Shown: positions 50,929-60,184 of the stretch, in pieces
How positions within the stretch are numbered: the first letter of the stretch is position 1
Layout of the letters: each line of letters begins with the position of its first letter
DNA from: Maioricimonas rarisocia
Lineage (GTDB): Bacteria; Planctomycetota; Planctomycetia; Planctomycetales; Planctomycetaceae
Reading direction: 5' to 3'
DNA: 64,000 nt
Assembly (NCBI RefSeq): GCF_007747795.1
Contig: NZ_CP036275.1
Coordinates: forward strand, 3,210,853-3,274,852
Translations under genes and position numbers: made by a program
The notes under the pieces: generated by a model
The model's input: the letters and a program-made list of their open reading frames with translations, nothing else
Database searches by the model: none
Told to the model about the DNA's origin: nothing

Positions 50929-53900
50929 TTGAGTGATTCCGTGGGACAAGCGACCGGCGACTCAGGTGGACCTCCCCCCGAAAAAAGCGATTCGGGTGAC
51001 GAAACCCAGCCGCAGCCCGGCGAAGCCTCCAATCCGGAACCGGCAACGCCTGCGACGACAGATCCCCCCGACGATTCCCGGAAGAAGCCGTCAGAAACGC
51101 CGTCGATGGCGCCGCCGGAGGATCAGCGGCCTGACGACGATCTGCCGGAGTGGGAACCACTGACACCGGAACTGGTTGAAGACGAGGCGATCCGTGGAGA
51201 CTTCATGCTCCGCTGGGCGGTCGTGCTGCTGGCGCTGTTGCTGGGCTGGAGCAAACTGGACGACAGCCGCGTGCTCGTGCAGATTCGCAGTGGCGAGTAC
51301 ATGGCCGGCCACGGGATTCTGCCTCCGGCGACCGATGTCTTCTCGGCAACAGCTGAGTCGCGGCCCTGGATCAATCTGTCCTGGGGGAGCGACCTCGTGC
51401 TGGCCGGTTTGCATGGCGTCACCGGACCGGCAGGTCTGACGCTGCTCTGTGCGATCGTGGCTGCGGTCGCCTTCGGCATTCTCGTGCACATCAGCGTGCC
51501 GGGGCTGTCGACCTGGTGGGGCTCGATCTGTGCGGCCATCGCGGTCGTCGCCTGTTTCCCGCTTCTTTCGGCTGGTCCCGGCCTGTGGGACGTGCTCGGA
51601 ATCGTCCTGCTGATGGCGCTCGTCGAATCGGCCCGGCAGCGGGGAAGTTCGAAGCGACTGTGGATGGCGGTGCCGTTGCTGCTCATCTGGAGCAACCTGA
51701 GTGGTCAGGCGTTCCTTGGAGCGGGGATCCTGCTTCTGGTCGCGCTCGGCTGGACCCTCGGGCGCAGACCACCCGAGAACGGGACCGGGCAGGTTTCCGT
51801 CGGGACCGTCTGGATGGTCGCCGTCGCAGGGCTGATTGCTCTGATGGTGCATCCCTTCCACTGGCGGGTGCTCACGGCCCCCTCGCTGATGTACGGCGTG
51901 ACGCTGCCGGAGATCCGCGCGTACGGGACGGCCATCGAAGCGTTCCCCTTCCTGTACGAGCCGGTGTACTCGGCGGCTTTCTGGAACGAGCTGTCGATGT
52001 TCGGCGTCGCGGCGGTGGCGATGGCCGCAATCTCGGCACTCGCTCTGGTACTGAACATCCGGCGGGCCGGGGCGGAACGAATTCTCCTGTTCGCCGGTAT
52101 GAACGCCTACGGGCTGCTCTCCGGGCAGGGACTGGTGCTGGCCTCGCTGGTCAATGCGGTGCTGGCCAACCTGAATGCCCAGGAATTCTTCCGGGCGAAT
52201 TTCAGGCAGGAGTACACGGTCGATACGTGGGAGCTGCTCTACTCGCGTGCCGGGCGGGCGGTGACCGTGCTGGCACTGTTTGCCCTCGGCTACCTGGCGA
52301 TCAGCGGGCGAATGGCGATCGAAAATGGTCGTCGTGTCGGCTTCGGCTGGAGCGACGAGCTGGCGCAGGCCATCGAAGGGTACGGGGCCGCTTTCGACGA
52401 TGCCTACGACGATCGAACGTTCAACTTCCGGCCCTCGCAGGGCGACTTGCTCATCTGGGTCGGACAACGGCCGTTCGTCGACAGCCGGCTGGCGCTGTAC
52501 GGCAAGGGGGATGAGAATCTGCTCGCGGTGCATCGCGAACTGCGCCGGGCGATTATCGGTGCTGGCCCGGAAGCAGCCGACCCGGTGAACTGGCGGGATG
52601 TTCTGGACCGGTACCGGATTCTGCAGGCGGCCCCGCGGCTGTCCGGTGAGTTGCCGGATCATCCGACGTTTCTGCAGCTGCTGATCGACCCGAACTGGGC
52701 AATGACCAGTCTGGAGGCGTCGACGGCCGTTTTCTGCCGACGGGATCTCGCGGTCCAGCCGCTCCCTCTGGAGGACGGCACACTCGGCGGGGCTCCCCTG
52801 CTCGAGTACCTCGAAGCTCACCTGATGGCCGACTTCGCCACCCACGCGTTTCGGGGTGACGCGCTGGATGTGGACCCGACGCTGCAGCGACCGAGGTGGC
52901 CGCGTCCGCCGACGTTCTACGATCGTTATCTGTGGCTGCGTCCGGAAACGCGGCCGGCCAGCATTCAGCTCGCACGCCACTACGACGCCATTCTGTCCTC
53001 GTTTCTGGGACAGATGCGGGCGACGGATGCTTTGGCCCTGGCGGAACTGGTGATCCGGAACGCGCGCGTTGGTCTGGCCGAAGACCCGGACAGTTTCGAG
53101 GGATACCGGCTGCTGGCCCGGGCGTATATCTATCTCGCCAGTCAGGAGGGCCAGATCCGGCAGGCATTTGGTGGGCAGACGCCCGATCTGCTGCGACAGC
53201 GACAGTCGGCGTTCGCCCTTTCGCACGCTCTGATCTGCAACCCGGACGCAGAGCGGATTCACTACGCCCTGTTCGAACACCACTTCAATGCAGGACGGGC
53301 CGATCTGGCTTTGCGGCACCTCAGTGAATTCGAGCGAATCACCGGCCAGCTCACGCCGCTGGCGAAGGATGCCCCCGAGTTCGCAGCCCAGCAGGAACAG
53401 ATGGTGCAGATCCGGGATCAGCTTCGCGAGCGGGTCGGTCTCGTCAGTACCGCCGTCGAAGATGCACTCGCTCAGGGGGCTCCGCGGCTGCAGGTCGTGG
53501 CTCAGGCGATGGAACAGGGTTGTCCGGGCGAGGCATTGCGTCTGCTCGAAGAGGACCTTGTCAGTCTTTCCGGCGACATTGCGGCCCAGTTGCTGTACGT
53601 CCGCCTGCTGATGGAGTCCGGTCGGACCGAGGATGCCTGGGAACGTGCGGAATCCCTGGACGGACGCGTGCCGGAGCAACTCGTCTCGGTCTATACCGAC
53701 TGGCTCTCGGCGACCGCGGAGATCAATCTGGCCGCCGACAACTATCCGCGGGCCCTGGAATTATGGGACCGGGCGGCCCGGGCGTTGTCGGTTTCGCGGG
53801 TCAACAGTCTGCTGGCCTCTTCGCCGATGGTACAGATCGTACCCGACTCGCTGCCTGGCTATCCGGTGGTTCGATCGCGGCTAGCCGCCGACGTGGCTCT

Positions 53901-54249
53901 CGAACATTCCCTCCAGTGGGGAACCATCGAAGTCATCAAAGCGGTGGTCGAACTGGAGCAGGGAGGAACCGGAGCAGCACGCCGGATCCTCGCCGACCTG
54001 CTCGAAATCGATCCGGAGAGCCCCCTTCGGCCGGTTGCCGCGGTCTATCTGTCGGGACTGACCGGCGAGGACGTGCCGGTCGCTCCGCCGGCAGACGAGA
54101 CGGATGATGCCGATGAGGCCGTCGAGACGACCGCGACCGACACCGAGCAGGCCATGCCGGACGACGCTGCCTCCGGGAACTCCACACAGTCGCAGCTCTC
54201 TGACGGACCACCCCCTGCTCCTCCGCTGCCCGAAGAGCTGCCGGAGTGA
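50929..54249 (+). CDS. Large polytopic membrane protein with C-terminal TPR-like region
   Basis: A 1106-residue protein. Residues 1-85 are acidic, Pro-rich and disordered. Residues about 90-460 hold roughly ten membrane segments, an arrangement like GT-C glycosyltransferases (WAVVLLALLLGWSKLDDSRVL start), but no clear catalytic motif. Residues about 500-1050 are soluble and helical with TPR-like spacing (FALSHALICNPD and LALRHLSEFERITGQ). The C-terminus is again acidic and Pro-rich, ending PPPAPPLPEELPE. The start is uncertain: TTG at 50929 or GTG at 50941. Function is unknown; a cell-envelope sugar or assembly role would be speculation. Confidence 0.8.
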   Translation: MSDSVGQATGDSGGPPPEKSDSGDETQPQPGEASNPEPATPATTDPPDDSRKKPSETPSMAPPEDQRPDDDLPEWEPLTPELVEDEAIRGDFMLRWAVVLLALLLGWSKLDDSRVLVQIRSGEYMAGHGILPPATDVFSATAESRPWINLSWGSDLVLAGLHGVTGPAGLTLLCAIVAAVAFGILVHISVPGLSTWWGSICAAIAVVACFPLLSAGPGLWDVLGIVLLMALVESARQRGSSKRLWMAVPLLLIWSNLSGQAFLGAGILLLVALGWTLGRRPPENGTGQVSVGTVWMVAVAGLIALMVHPFHWRVLTAPSLMYGVTLPEIRAYGTAIEAFPFLYEPVYSAAFWNELSMFGVAAVAMAAISALALVLNIRRAGAERILLFAGMNAYGLLSGQGLVLASLVNAVLANLNAQEFFRANFRQEYTVDTWELLYSRAGRAVTVLALFALGYLAISGRMAIENGRRVGFGWSDELAQAIEGYGAAFDDAYDDRTFNFRPSQGDLLIWVGQRPFVDSRLALYGKGDENLLAVHRELRRAIIGAGPEAADPVNWRDVLDRYRILQAAPRLSGELPDHPTFLQLLIDPNWAMTSLEASTAVFCRRDLAVQPLPLEDGTLGGAPLLEYLEAHLMADFATHAFRGDALDVDPTLQRPRWPRPPTFYDRYLWLRPETRPASIQLARHYDAILSSFLGQMRATDALALAELVIRNARVGLAEDPDSFEGYRLLARAYIYLASQEGQIRQAFGGQTPDLLRQRQSAFALSHALICNPDAERIHYALFEHHFNAGRADLALRHLSEFERITGQLTPLAKDAPEFAAQQEQMVQIRDQLRERVGLVSTAVEDALAQGAPRLQVVAQAMEQGCPGEALRLLEEDLVSLSGDIAAQLLYVRLLMESGRTEDAWERAESLDGRVPEQLVSVYTDWLSATAEINLAADNYPRALELWDRAARALSVSRVNSLLASSPMVQIVPDSLPGYPVVRSRLAADVALEHSLQWGTIEVIKAVVELEQGGTGAARRILADLLEIDPESPLRPVAAVYLSGLTGEDVPVAPPADETDDADEAVETTATDTEQAMPDDAASGNSTQSQLSDGPPPAPPLPEELPE

Positions 54250-54333
54250 GCCGGATTCTGCCGGTTCTGTCGTTGCCTGGAGGCTGAACCGGCATTCAGG
54301 GAACGGACGTTGCCGGAATCGGGCCGGGGCGAA

Positions 54334-54362
54334 TTGCATTCACGCGATCGCTCAGCTAGGCT
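54334..54362 (+). promoter_or_regulatory. Promoter of the SRP RNA gene
   Basis: TTGCAT (54334-54339) and TAGGCT (54357-54362) are 17 bases apart. The -10 ends 8 bases before the first base of the RNA. Confidence 0.6.
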
Positions 54363-54370
54363 GGCGTTTT

Positions 54371-54489
54371 GCGGAGGCGAAAGGCTATCTCCCACACGGT
54401 GGGGCCTCACGAACCGGGTCAGGCGGGAAACCGAGCAGCCCTAAGTGCAGCGTTCTCAGGTGTGTGTGGAGATAGCCTTCCGCCTCCGC
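54371..54489 (+). ncRNA. ffs: Bacterial small SRP RNA (4.5S)
   Basis: The 119-base sequence folds into one long hairpin with GCGGAGGC/GCCTCCGC ends and matching AAGGCTATCTCC/GGAGATAGCC inner arms. The apical domain has the SRP-specific pattern: GGGTCAGG (54416-54423), a GGGAAA loop and AGCAGCCC, the binding site for Ffh. Such a small form lacks the Alu domain. The RNA ends in a T-rich run (TTTCTTTTT, 54490-54498) that should terminate it, and a promoter lies immediately upstream. It guides membrane-protein translation to FtsY at the membrane. Boundaries are good to a few bases. Confidence 0.9.
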
Positions 54490-54597
54490 TTTCTTTTTCG
54501 CGGGGCCGGAAGCCTCGCGGCACGCCTGTACACCTGTTTCATCCAGTTGAGGTGAGACAGCGGTCCGACGGCGAGTCGCGATCAGCGTTTCTCTTCG

Positions 54598-55380
54598 CTA
54601 CCGCGTTAGTGGCGAGCGTGGCGCGGGCCGAAAGCGACCGGCAGCACTCGGTGAAGCGGTTCGTCCGGGAGAGGACGTTTCCCGGACCTCTGCCGCTGTT
54701 TCCCCCCGATCGAGCGATCGATCCGGCTCACGTGTGGATTCGACGGCTTCCAGTGCTTCCTCGAGATCGTCCGAAGCGTCCTGTTCGGCGCGGCCTCCTG
54801 GAATCCGCAGCGTCATGCCGACCCGCAGATCATCCGGACTGGCCAGAACGTCCCGATTTGCTTCGTAGAGATCGAGGTACCGACGACTCGTGCCGAGAAA
54901 GCGGATCGCCAGTCCGCTGAGCGTGTCGCCGTACTGAACGGTGTATGTCGCAGGAGGTGTCGCCCCATCACTGTTGTGGTCACGCGACGGCGCGTCCGCA
55001 GTTGACGCTTCGCGATCGGTGTTGTTCCGAGCGGGTGCCGGGCGTTCGTCGACGCCCCCCACCTCGAAACCGATCTCGACCGGCGAGGGAACCGCGATCG
55101 CAGGCGGGGCCACCGTCTCGGGACCGGTGCCGCCGTCGGGGCCGTCCTCGCGTGTGATGGTGATCGTTTCGGCGGGGGCATCCTTCCGAGACGAGCGGGG
55201 GCGATCCAGGCTGGTGTAAGCGCGGACCGGTAGCGTCTGAATCTCGGCGTCGAGTTCCAGATCTTCCTCTACCGCCAGGAGTTCCGCCTCGTTGAACGGA
55301 GCACGCGGAAAGCAGAATGCCGCCGTGAATCCGATCAACAGGATCGCCAGAACAATTCCCAGCTTCTGGTCACTGTGCAT
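54598..55380 (-). CDS. Membrane-anchored LysM-domain protein
   Basis: A 260-residue protein with an N-terminal membrane segment (LGIVLAILLIGFTAAFCF), then a long acidic, Pro/Thr-rich linker. The LysM domain is at about residues 145-195 and contains YTVQYGDTLSGLAIRFLG with a NPDLRVG-type end (DDLRVGMTLRIPG). LysM binds peptidoglycan or other GlcNAc polymers. The C-terminus is charged and Ser/Arg-rich. The ATG at 55380 is the first in frame after the non-coding region. It is on the minus strand, away from the LigD-PE gene by about 200 bases. Confidence 0.85.
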   Translation of the reverse strand: MHSDQKLGIVLAILLIGFTAAFCFPRAPFNEAELLAVEEDLELDAEIQTLPVRAYTSLDRPRSSRKDAPAETITITREDGPDGGTGPETVAPPAIAVPSPVEIGFEVGGVDERPAPARNNTDREASTADAPSRDHNSDGATPPATYTVQYGDTLSGLAIRFLGTSRRYLDLYEANRDVLASPDDLRVGMTLRIPGGRAEQDASDDLEEALEAVESTREPDRSLDRGETAAEVRETSSPGRTASPSAAGRFRPAPRSPLTR

Positions 55381-55582
55381 GAGCCGCTCGCTGGATGTCG
55401 GTCGTCAGCCGGTCAGTCGCTCCTTCGAAGGGCGCGCTCCCTGTTCGCAACGTGTGCGCCATGAGAACATCGTCGACCCCGCGACGGGACGCTGCTGAGT
55501 CGAAACCGGCGGAAACTGCCGGAGTCGGAAGCGAAGGCGTGATTCAGGCGATCGTGTCGATCGTATTGCCCGCACTTGCCCG

Positions 55583-55924
55583 TCAGGTGTGGAACGTCCA
55601 GCACAGCCCCTCCGCACGTTGTTCCAGGACGGCCGTTGCGGAGAGGCGCGAACCGTGCACCGCGATGGCCCGCTTGAACTCGCCGGGGGCGTCTTCGTCA
55701 TACGTTCCGGCGTCCCAGCGGGTGACCTGTCCCCGCCCGCGGCTGACAGGGCCCTCGTAGTCGAGGTACGCAATTCGGTGATCGGGAAGTGCTTCAGCCC
55801 GGAGGGGGACATCCGGCTGCGGCTCGTCGAGCAGTCGCCAGGTGCGGAGTGCGCCGTCCGCTTCGAGCATCAGATCCCAATGCAGAAACGGGTGGTCGTG
55901 CGTCAGAATCACGAAGCGGGGCAT
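55583..55924 (-). CDS. Stand-alone LigD 3'-phosphoesterase (PE)-type domain
   Basis: A 113-residue protein of the LigD_N / DNA-polymerase-ligase (PE) family. It begins PRFVILTHDHPFLHWDLMLE, matching the metal-site His and Asp pattern of the PE domain, followed by TWRLLDEPQPD. In LigD this domain trims 3' ribonucleotides or phosphates during end joining. Stand-alone forms occur in planctomycetes with unproven function. The start was set at MPRFV because the upstream codons overlap the divergent gene. No ku or ligD is in the window. Confidence 0.75.
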   Translation of the reverse strand: MPRFVILTHDHPFLHWDLMLEADGALRTWRLLDEPQPDVPLRAEALPDHRIAYLDYEGPVSRGRGQVTRWDAGTYDEDAPGEFKRAIAVHGSRLSATAVLEQRAEGLCWTFHT

Positions 55925-56028
55925 CGGGCGTCTCGGAGGGAAGTTTGCGTCGGTGCGTTGCAACGTTCGGTGAGGAATCAACAATGATGGCAGCCCCCTG
56001 CCCTGTCTCCCGCTGGAGCTGACGAAGA

Positions 56029-56610
56029 GTGCGTCCTCGAATTCTGATCCTGCCAATTGCCGCGATTGTTATTGGTGGCCTGGTCTTCTGGCGACTGAAC
56101 CGCGAGGAGCGGTCGCCGTCCGGTGCGCGTTCCGTCGCGCTGCAACTGGCTCCGCGATTCGAATTGTATGACCAGTCGTCGCGGCTGGTGAAGTTCGAGC
56201 GTTACTTGGGGCGAACACGCATGGCGGTGGTGTTCTTCGACGGCGACGCGGGAGCCGACCAGAACGCTCTGCTCCGCACCCTGCAGGAGCACCATGATGC
56301 CGTGGAACAGGCCGGCGTCCAGATCATCGGCATCAGCACTGCGACGCCGTACGCCAATCGGGCGGCAGGGGAGCGGGCGGGGGGCGAATTCCCTTTTCCC
56401 CTCTTGAGCGACGTGGATCTGGCCCGACCGGTGCACCGTCAGTGGGGAATGGTCAATCTGCAGACGGGCGAGCCGAAATCGGGCCTCTTCCTTGTCGACC
56501 GGGGAGGCCGCGTGGCCGCACAGGGTGGGGAGTTCGTTCCGGTGAGCGATCCCGACTCGGTCGTCGCCGAGCTTGCTCAGGGGCGGTGGCCGGGAGCAAT
56601 GCCGGAGTGA
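56029..56610 (+). CDS. Membrane-anchored thioredoxin-fold (AhpC/TSA-like) protein without cysteine
   Basis: A 193-residue protein with an N-terminal membrane anchor (ILILPIAAIVIGGLVFW). The rest resembles the AhpC/TSA peroxiredoxin fold: APRFELYDQSSRLVKFERYLG start, AVVFFDGDAGADQNALLRTLQ in place of the active-site loop, and ATPYANRAAGE. The protein contains no cysteine at all, so it cannot be a peroxidase or reductase of this class. It is probably a structural or binding relative. The start is GTG with GGAG about 10 bases upstream. Confidence 0.72.
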   Translation: MRPRILILPIAAIVIGGLVFWRLNREERSPSGARSVALQLAPRFELYDQSSRLVKFERYLGRTRMAVVFFDGDAGADQNALLRTLQEHHDAVEQAGVQIIGISTATPYANRAAGERAGGEFPFPLLSDVDLARPVHRQWGMVNLQTGEPKSGLFLVDRGGRVAAQGGEFVPVSDPDSVVAELAQGRWPGAMPE

Positions 56611-56652
56611 GTGAGGGGGCGAGCGGCTGACCCGCCTGGATTCCCGCGGATT

Positions 56653-57144
56653 CTACGCAGCGGGCGCGGCGGGCTGCTGCCACTCTTCGAGCGGCTGCTT
56701 CAGCGCCCATCGCCGCAGTTCGTCTTCCGGCAAGAGCTGGTACAGGTGGATCTCCAGCACCGCATACTCGTCCAGGTCGACATTGGCAGCGACGATCTCA
56801 TACAGCTGGGCGGCACGCTCGCGCGAGCGCTCTTCGTCGGCCGAAGGATCGAAATCGACGCGCGTGACGACCCGGAGGACCTCCGGATTCCCGTCCTTGT
56901 GGCTCTTGTAGCGGCCCCCGACGACACGGGGCTGCGAGCCAGGAAACGTCGCTTCGATCGCTTCCTGGGCGGGGCGGAAGGGACGCGTGTACAGCTCCCA
57001 GTACACCGCGAGCGAGCCGGTCATCAGGATGCCGAACAGCAGCATCCCCAGTACGACCCAGCGGCCGGAGATGGTTTTCTCGTCCGGATGGGGGGAGCGT
57101 CCCGCTGGAGACGGGGACGCGTCGGGATGGTCGGCAGCGCTCAT
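56653..57144 (-). CDS. Single-pass membrane protein of unknown function
   Basis: A 163-residue protein. Residues 1-27 are polar and Pro-rich, a membrane segment follows (VVLGMLLFGILMTGSLAVYW), and the rest is a soluble alpha/beta-looking domain (VGGRYKSHKDGNPEVLRVVTRVDF and LEIHLYQLLPEDE). I do not recognise the family. The ATG at 57144 is the first in frame. It is convergent with the cysteine-less thioredoxin-fold gene, leaving 42 bases between them. Confidence 0.72.
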   Translation of the reverse strand: MSAADHPDASPSPAGRSPHPDEKTISGRWVVLGMLLFGILMTGSLAVYWELYTRPFRPAQEAIEATFPGSQPRVVGGRYKSHKDGNPEVLRVVTRVDFDPSADEERSRERAAQLYEIVAANVDLDEYAVLEIHLYQLLPEDELRRWALKQPLEEWQQPAAPAA

Positions 57145-57586
57145 GAGAATCTCTTGATTTGCAGGTGGGGCCGTGCTGTCGATTCTAGAGTGGAGGGAGC
57201 GGGTGTGCGAACAACCTGCCGGGGGATTTCACTCCGGCTCGTGGTGAGGTGCCGGGTATCGAGTCGCAAGCCACGCTTTAGGATTCGCTTAAGACGCCCC
57301 GGGCTGCTGCCGGGCGAGTCGGCGTTGTGGCACTTCGCTACGGCTGTTACGATCTGAAGCGTTGTCGCAACACTTCTGGTGATACAGGCTTCTGCCGATA
57401 TCAGCATGGCCCGGAGCGGGCTCGCCGCCGATGGATTGTTTTCGGAACTGATTTTCCGGGAACGAGTTACGGCAGTGCGAACGTCCGCGGGCCTTCATTG
57501 GTGCAACTGATTGTCGGACTGCCGAGCCATCCTGATCGGGACGGCCGGGGGGCCGACGACGGGTAGCGAGGGAGATGAAGTCCGTC
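57145..57586. other. Gene-free divergent stretch before glgB
   Basis: No gene is supported. Short frames on both strands show no family features. It should hold the promoters of the flanking glgB and membrane-protein genes, but I see no convincing hexamer pair. Confidence 0.45.
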
Positions 57587-59590
57587 ATGACACGTCCGAC
57601 TGCATCGACGCCCCAATCGACATCGTCGAACACGACAAAGTCGCAACCGGAAGCTGCGTCTCCGCATGCGCCGCAGCGACTGTTCTCTCCAAACGAAGCG
57701 TTTGCGATGAGTCGTGGCACCAACTGCACGGCCTACCGCTGGATGGGGGCTCACCCGACCGAGCAGGATGGCGTTGCCGGAACCCACTTCGCCGTCTGGG
57801 CGCCCAATGCGCAGGAAGTCTGCGTGATCTGTGACCGCAATCACTGGCGGCACGGCGCTTACTATCTGAATTCGAGCGACAGCGGGATCTGGTCGGCCTT
57901 CATGCCGGAGATCGGTCCCGGCGAAACGTACAAGTACAGCATCCGGACGCAGTCGGGCACGGTCATCGAAAAGGCGGATCCGTACGCGTTTGCCCAGGAG
58001 CACCCGCCCAAGACCGCTTCGATGGTCTACGACATCTCAAACTTCCAGTGGAAGGATGATGAGTGGGTGGACCGCCGTCGGCAAACGAACTGGTTTGAGC
58101 AGCCGGTTTCGATTTACGAGGTCCATCTCGGATCGTGGCGGCGTCCACACGACGGGCGGCCTTACTTCAGCTATCTCGAACTGGCCGACCAGCTGATCGA
58201 GTACGTCCACGAGCTCGGCTACTCCCACGTGCAGTTGATGCCGATCTCGGAGTTTCCGTTCGACGGTTCGTGGGGCTATCAGGCGACCGGGTATTTCGCG
58301 CCGACGAGCCGCTACGGTTCCCCCGACGACTTCAAGGAATTCATGGACCGGATGCACCAGGCGGGCATCGGGGTGCTGATCGACTGGGTGCCGGCACACT
58401 TCCCGACCGACGGCCACGCGCTGGGGCGATTTGACGGGACGGCGCTGTACGAGCACGCCGATCCCCGGCAGGGATTCCACCCCGACTGGAATACCTACAT
58501 CTACAACTACGGGCGGAACGAGGTTCGGAACTTCCTCCTCTCGAGTGCCCGCTTCTGGTGCGACGTCTATCACGTCGACGGAATTCGCGTCGATGCGGTC
58601 GCGTCGATGCTCTACCTGGATTACTCCCGCAGCCACGGTGAGTGGGTGCCCAACTACCAGGGGGGACGCGAGAACCTCGAAGCGATCCAGTTTCTCAAGG
58701 ACATGAACACGACGCTGCACGGGGAGTTTCCCGGCATCCTGACGGTCGCGGAAGAGTCGACCGCGTGGCAGGGTGTTTCGCGGCCCGTCTACGACGGCGG
58801 ACTCGGGTTCACGATGAAGTGGGACATGGGCTGGATGAACGACTCGTTGCGGTACATCCGCCGCGATCCGATTCATCGCCGGCATCACCAGAACGAGCTG
58901 TCGTTCCGGATGATCTACGCGTTCCACGAGAACTTCGTGCTTCCCCTGTCGCACGATGAGGTCGTGCACGGGAAGCGTTCGCTGCTGTCGCAGATGCCGG
59001 GTGACGACTGGCAGAAGTTCGCGAACCTCCGCGTGCTGTACGGTTACCAGTACTCCACGCCGGGCAAGCCGCTGCTGTTCATGGGGGGCGAGTTCGGGCA
59101 GTGGACCGAGTGGAACCATGACACCGAACTCGACTGGGCGCTGCTGCGGTTCGAAAAGCATGACGGACTACGACGCTACATCGGCGACCTGAACCGTGTG
59201 TACCGTGACCACCCCGCGTTGCATCAACTCGACTGCGAACCGACCGGCTTCGAGTGGATTCAGGCCGACGATGCGGCCAACAGCACCTACGCATTCGCCC
59301 GGCACTCGAAGGACCGCCGCGAAACCGTCATCGTCGCCATCAACATGACCCCCGTCCCCCGGGAGGAATACCGGATCGGGGTGAGTGATCCCGGTTTCTA
59401 CAAGGAGATCCTCAACAGCGACGCGGCCATCTACGGTGGCAGCAACCTGGGGAATGCCGGTGGCGTTCGGGCGGAGCGAGTCCCGATGCACGGTCGCGAG
59501 TACAGCGTGAAGGTCGTGCTGCCACCGCTCGCGGTCCTGATGCTCGCCATCCAGCATCCGGAACCGGAAGCGGACGAAGAATCGGCGTAA
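57587..59590 (+). CDS. glgB: 1,4-alpha-glucan branching enzyme GlgB
   Basis: A 667-residue GH13 branching enzyme that makes alpha-1,6 branches in glycogen. An N-terminal CBM48 (about residues 50-145; [14 protein letters not shown]) is followed by the catalytic domain. Catalytic Asp336 lies in [11 protein letters not shown], Glu389 in TVAEEST, and the transition-state Asp in [22 protein letters not shown] is typical. The C-terminal domain ends after [10 protein letters not shown] chose the second Met (57587), since the ATG at 57575 directly abuts the GGAG motif. No other glycogen genes are in the window. Confidence 0.94.
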   Translation: MTRPTASTPQSTSSNTTKSQPEAASPHAPQRLFSPNEAFAMSRGTNCTAYRWMGAHPTEQDGVAGTHFAVWAPNAQEVCVICDRNHWRHGAYYLNSSDSGIWSAFMPEIGPGETYKYSIRTQSGTVIEKADPYAFAQEHPPKTASMVYDISNFQWKDDEWVDRRRQTNWFEQPVSIYEVHLGSWRRPHDGRPYFSYLELADQLIEYVHELGYSHVQLMPISEFPFDGSWGYQATGYFAPTSRYGSPDDFKEFMDRMHQAGIGVLIDWVPAHFPTDGHALGRFDGTALYEHADPRQGFHPDWNTYIYNYGRNEVRNFLLSSARFWCDVYHVDGIRVDAVASMLYLDYSRSHGEWVPNYQGGRENLEAIQFLKDMNTTLHGEFPGILTVAEESTAWQGVSRPVYDGGLGFTMKWDMGWMNDSLRYIRRDPIHRRHHQNELSFRMIYAFHENFVLPLSHDEVVHGKRSLLSQMPGDDWQKFANLRVLYGYQYSTPGKPLLFMGGEFGQWTEWNHDTELDWALLRFEKHDGLRRYIGDLNRVYRDHPALHQLDCEPTGFEWIQADDAANSTYAFARHSKDRRETVIVAINMTPVPREEYRIGVSDPGFYKEILNSDAAIYGGSNLGNAGGVRAERVPMHGREYSVKVVLPPLAVLMLAIQHPEPEADEESA

Positions 59591-59612
59591 ATCTCCGATG
59601 AGGATCGCGCGA

Positions 59613-59660
59613 GGGGCCGATTCGGGACGTCGCGTCCCGGAGCGAGGGGAATCCGGCCCC
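59613..59660. terminator. Structured region after glgB, possible terminator
   Basis: GGGGCCGATT (59613-59622) pairs with AATCCGGCCCC (59650-59660), and a nested CGGGACG/CGTCCCG hairpin lies inside. There is no T-run, so termination is uncertain. Confidence 0.35.
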
Positions 59661-59689
59661 GGATTGCGGGAAATGAGGGCTGCGGACTC

Positions 59690-59718
59690 TTGCGTTCCCG
59701 AATTGCTCCTGTCAAAAT
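59690..59718 (+). promoter_or_regulatory. Possible rpsR promoter
   Basis: TTGCGT (59690-59695) and CAAAAT (59713-59718) are 17 bases apart, a moderate match about 45 bases before rpsR. Confidence 0.35.
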
Positions 59719-59764
59719 CGCGGTTTCGCAAGCATTCCCGCGAAGTAAGAAGGCTTGACTGGCG

Positions 59765-60043
59765 ATGTCATCTCTGTCGAAGGCGGATATTCGGAAACTG
59801 CGGAAGAAGCGCGCCCGGCTCAAGAAGAAGCTGAAGTGCCGTTTCTGCCCGGACGGTGTCATTCCGCGTCCGGTGTACGTGGATTACAAGGACGTGAAGA
59901 CGCTCAAGACGCTGGTCGACCGCGAAGGTCGCATCCTCCCGCGTCGCCGCACCGGCACGTCAGCGATCTACCAGCGGGCTGTCCGTAAGGCGGTGCTTCG
60001 GGCCCGCTTTATCGGCCTGATGCCGTACGTCTCGGAAGACTGA
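59765..60043 (+). CDS. rpsR: Ribosomal protein bS18
   Basis: A 92-residue small-subunit protein. The core [27 protein letters not shown] and the following [20 protein letters not shown] are the bS18 signature. The N-terminus is longer and very basic ([18 protein letters not shown]) than the usual 75-residue form. It keeps a CRFC pair. It normally sits between rpsF and rplI; here it stands alone with a weak promoter, suggesting independent expression or rearrangement. bS18 binds uS11 and bS6 on the platform of the 30S subunit. Confidence 0.93.
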   Translation: MSSLSKADIRKLRKKRARLKKKLKCRFCPDGVIPRPVYVDYKDVKTLKTLVDREGRILPRRRTGTSAIYQRAVRKAVLRARFIGLMPYVSED

Positions 60044-60184
60044 TCCGAGACGCGTCGCAGCTCCCCCGCGCGATGCTGCGACGCTCCGTTTGTGCTGATT
60101 GCTCCCCCCGGACCCGCGTCCGCTGATCGATTCGGTTGCCCGGGGGAGAGATCCCGACCGCGACGTCTTCGGGCGCGCCCTGGC

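Noticed and set aside
54371-54489. Inverted repeat as a transposon end or attachment site
   Set aside because: The apical sequence is the SRP RNA Ffh-binding domain and a promoter and T-run flank it.
60092-60184. N-terminal extension of the YggS-family protein
   Set aside because: The extra residues have no family similarity; the ATG at 60185 begins the conserved N-terminus.
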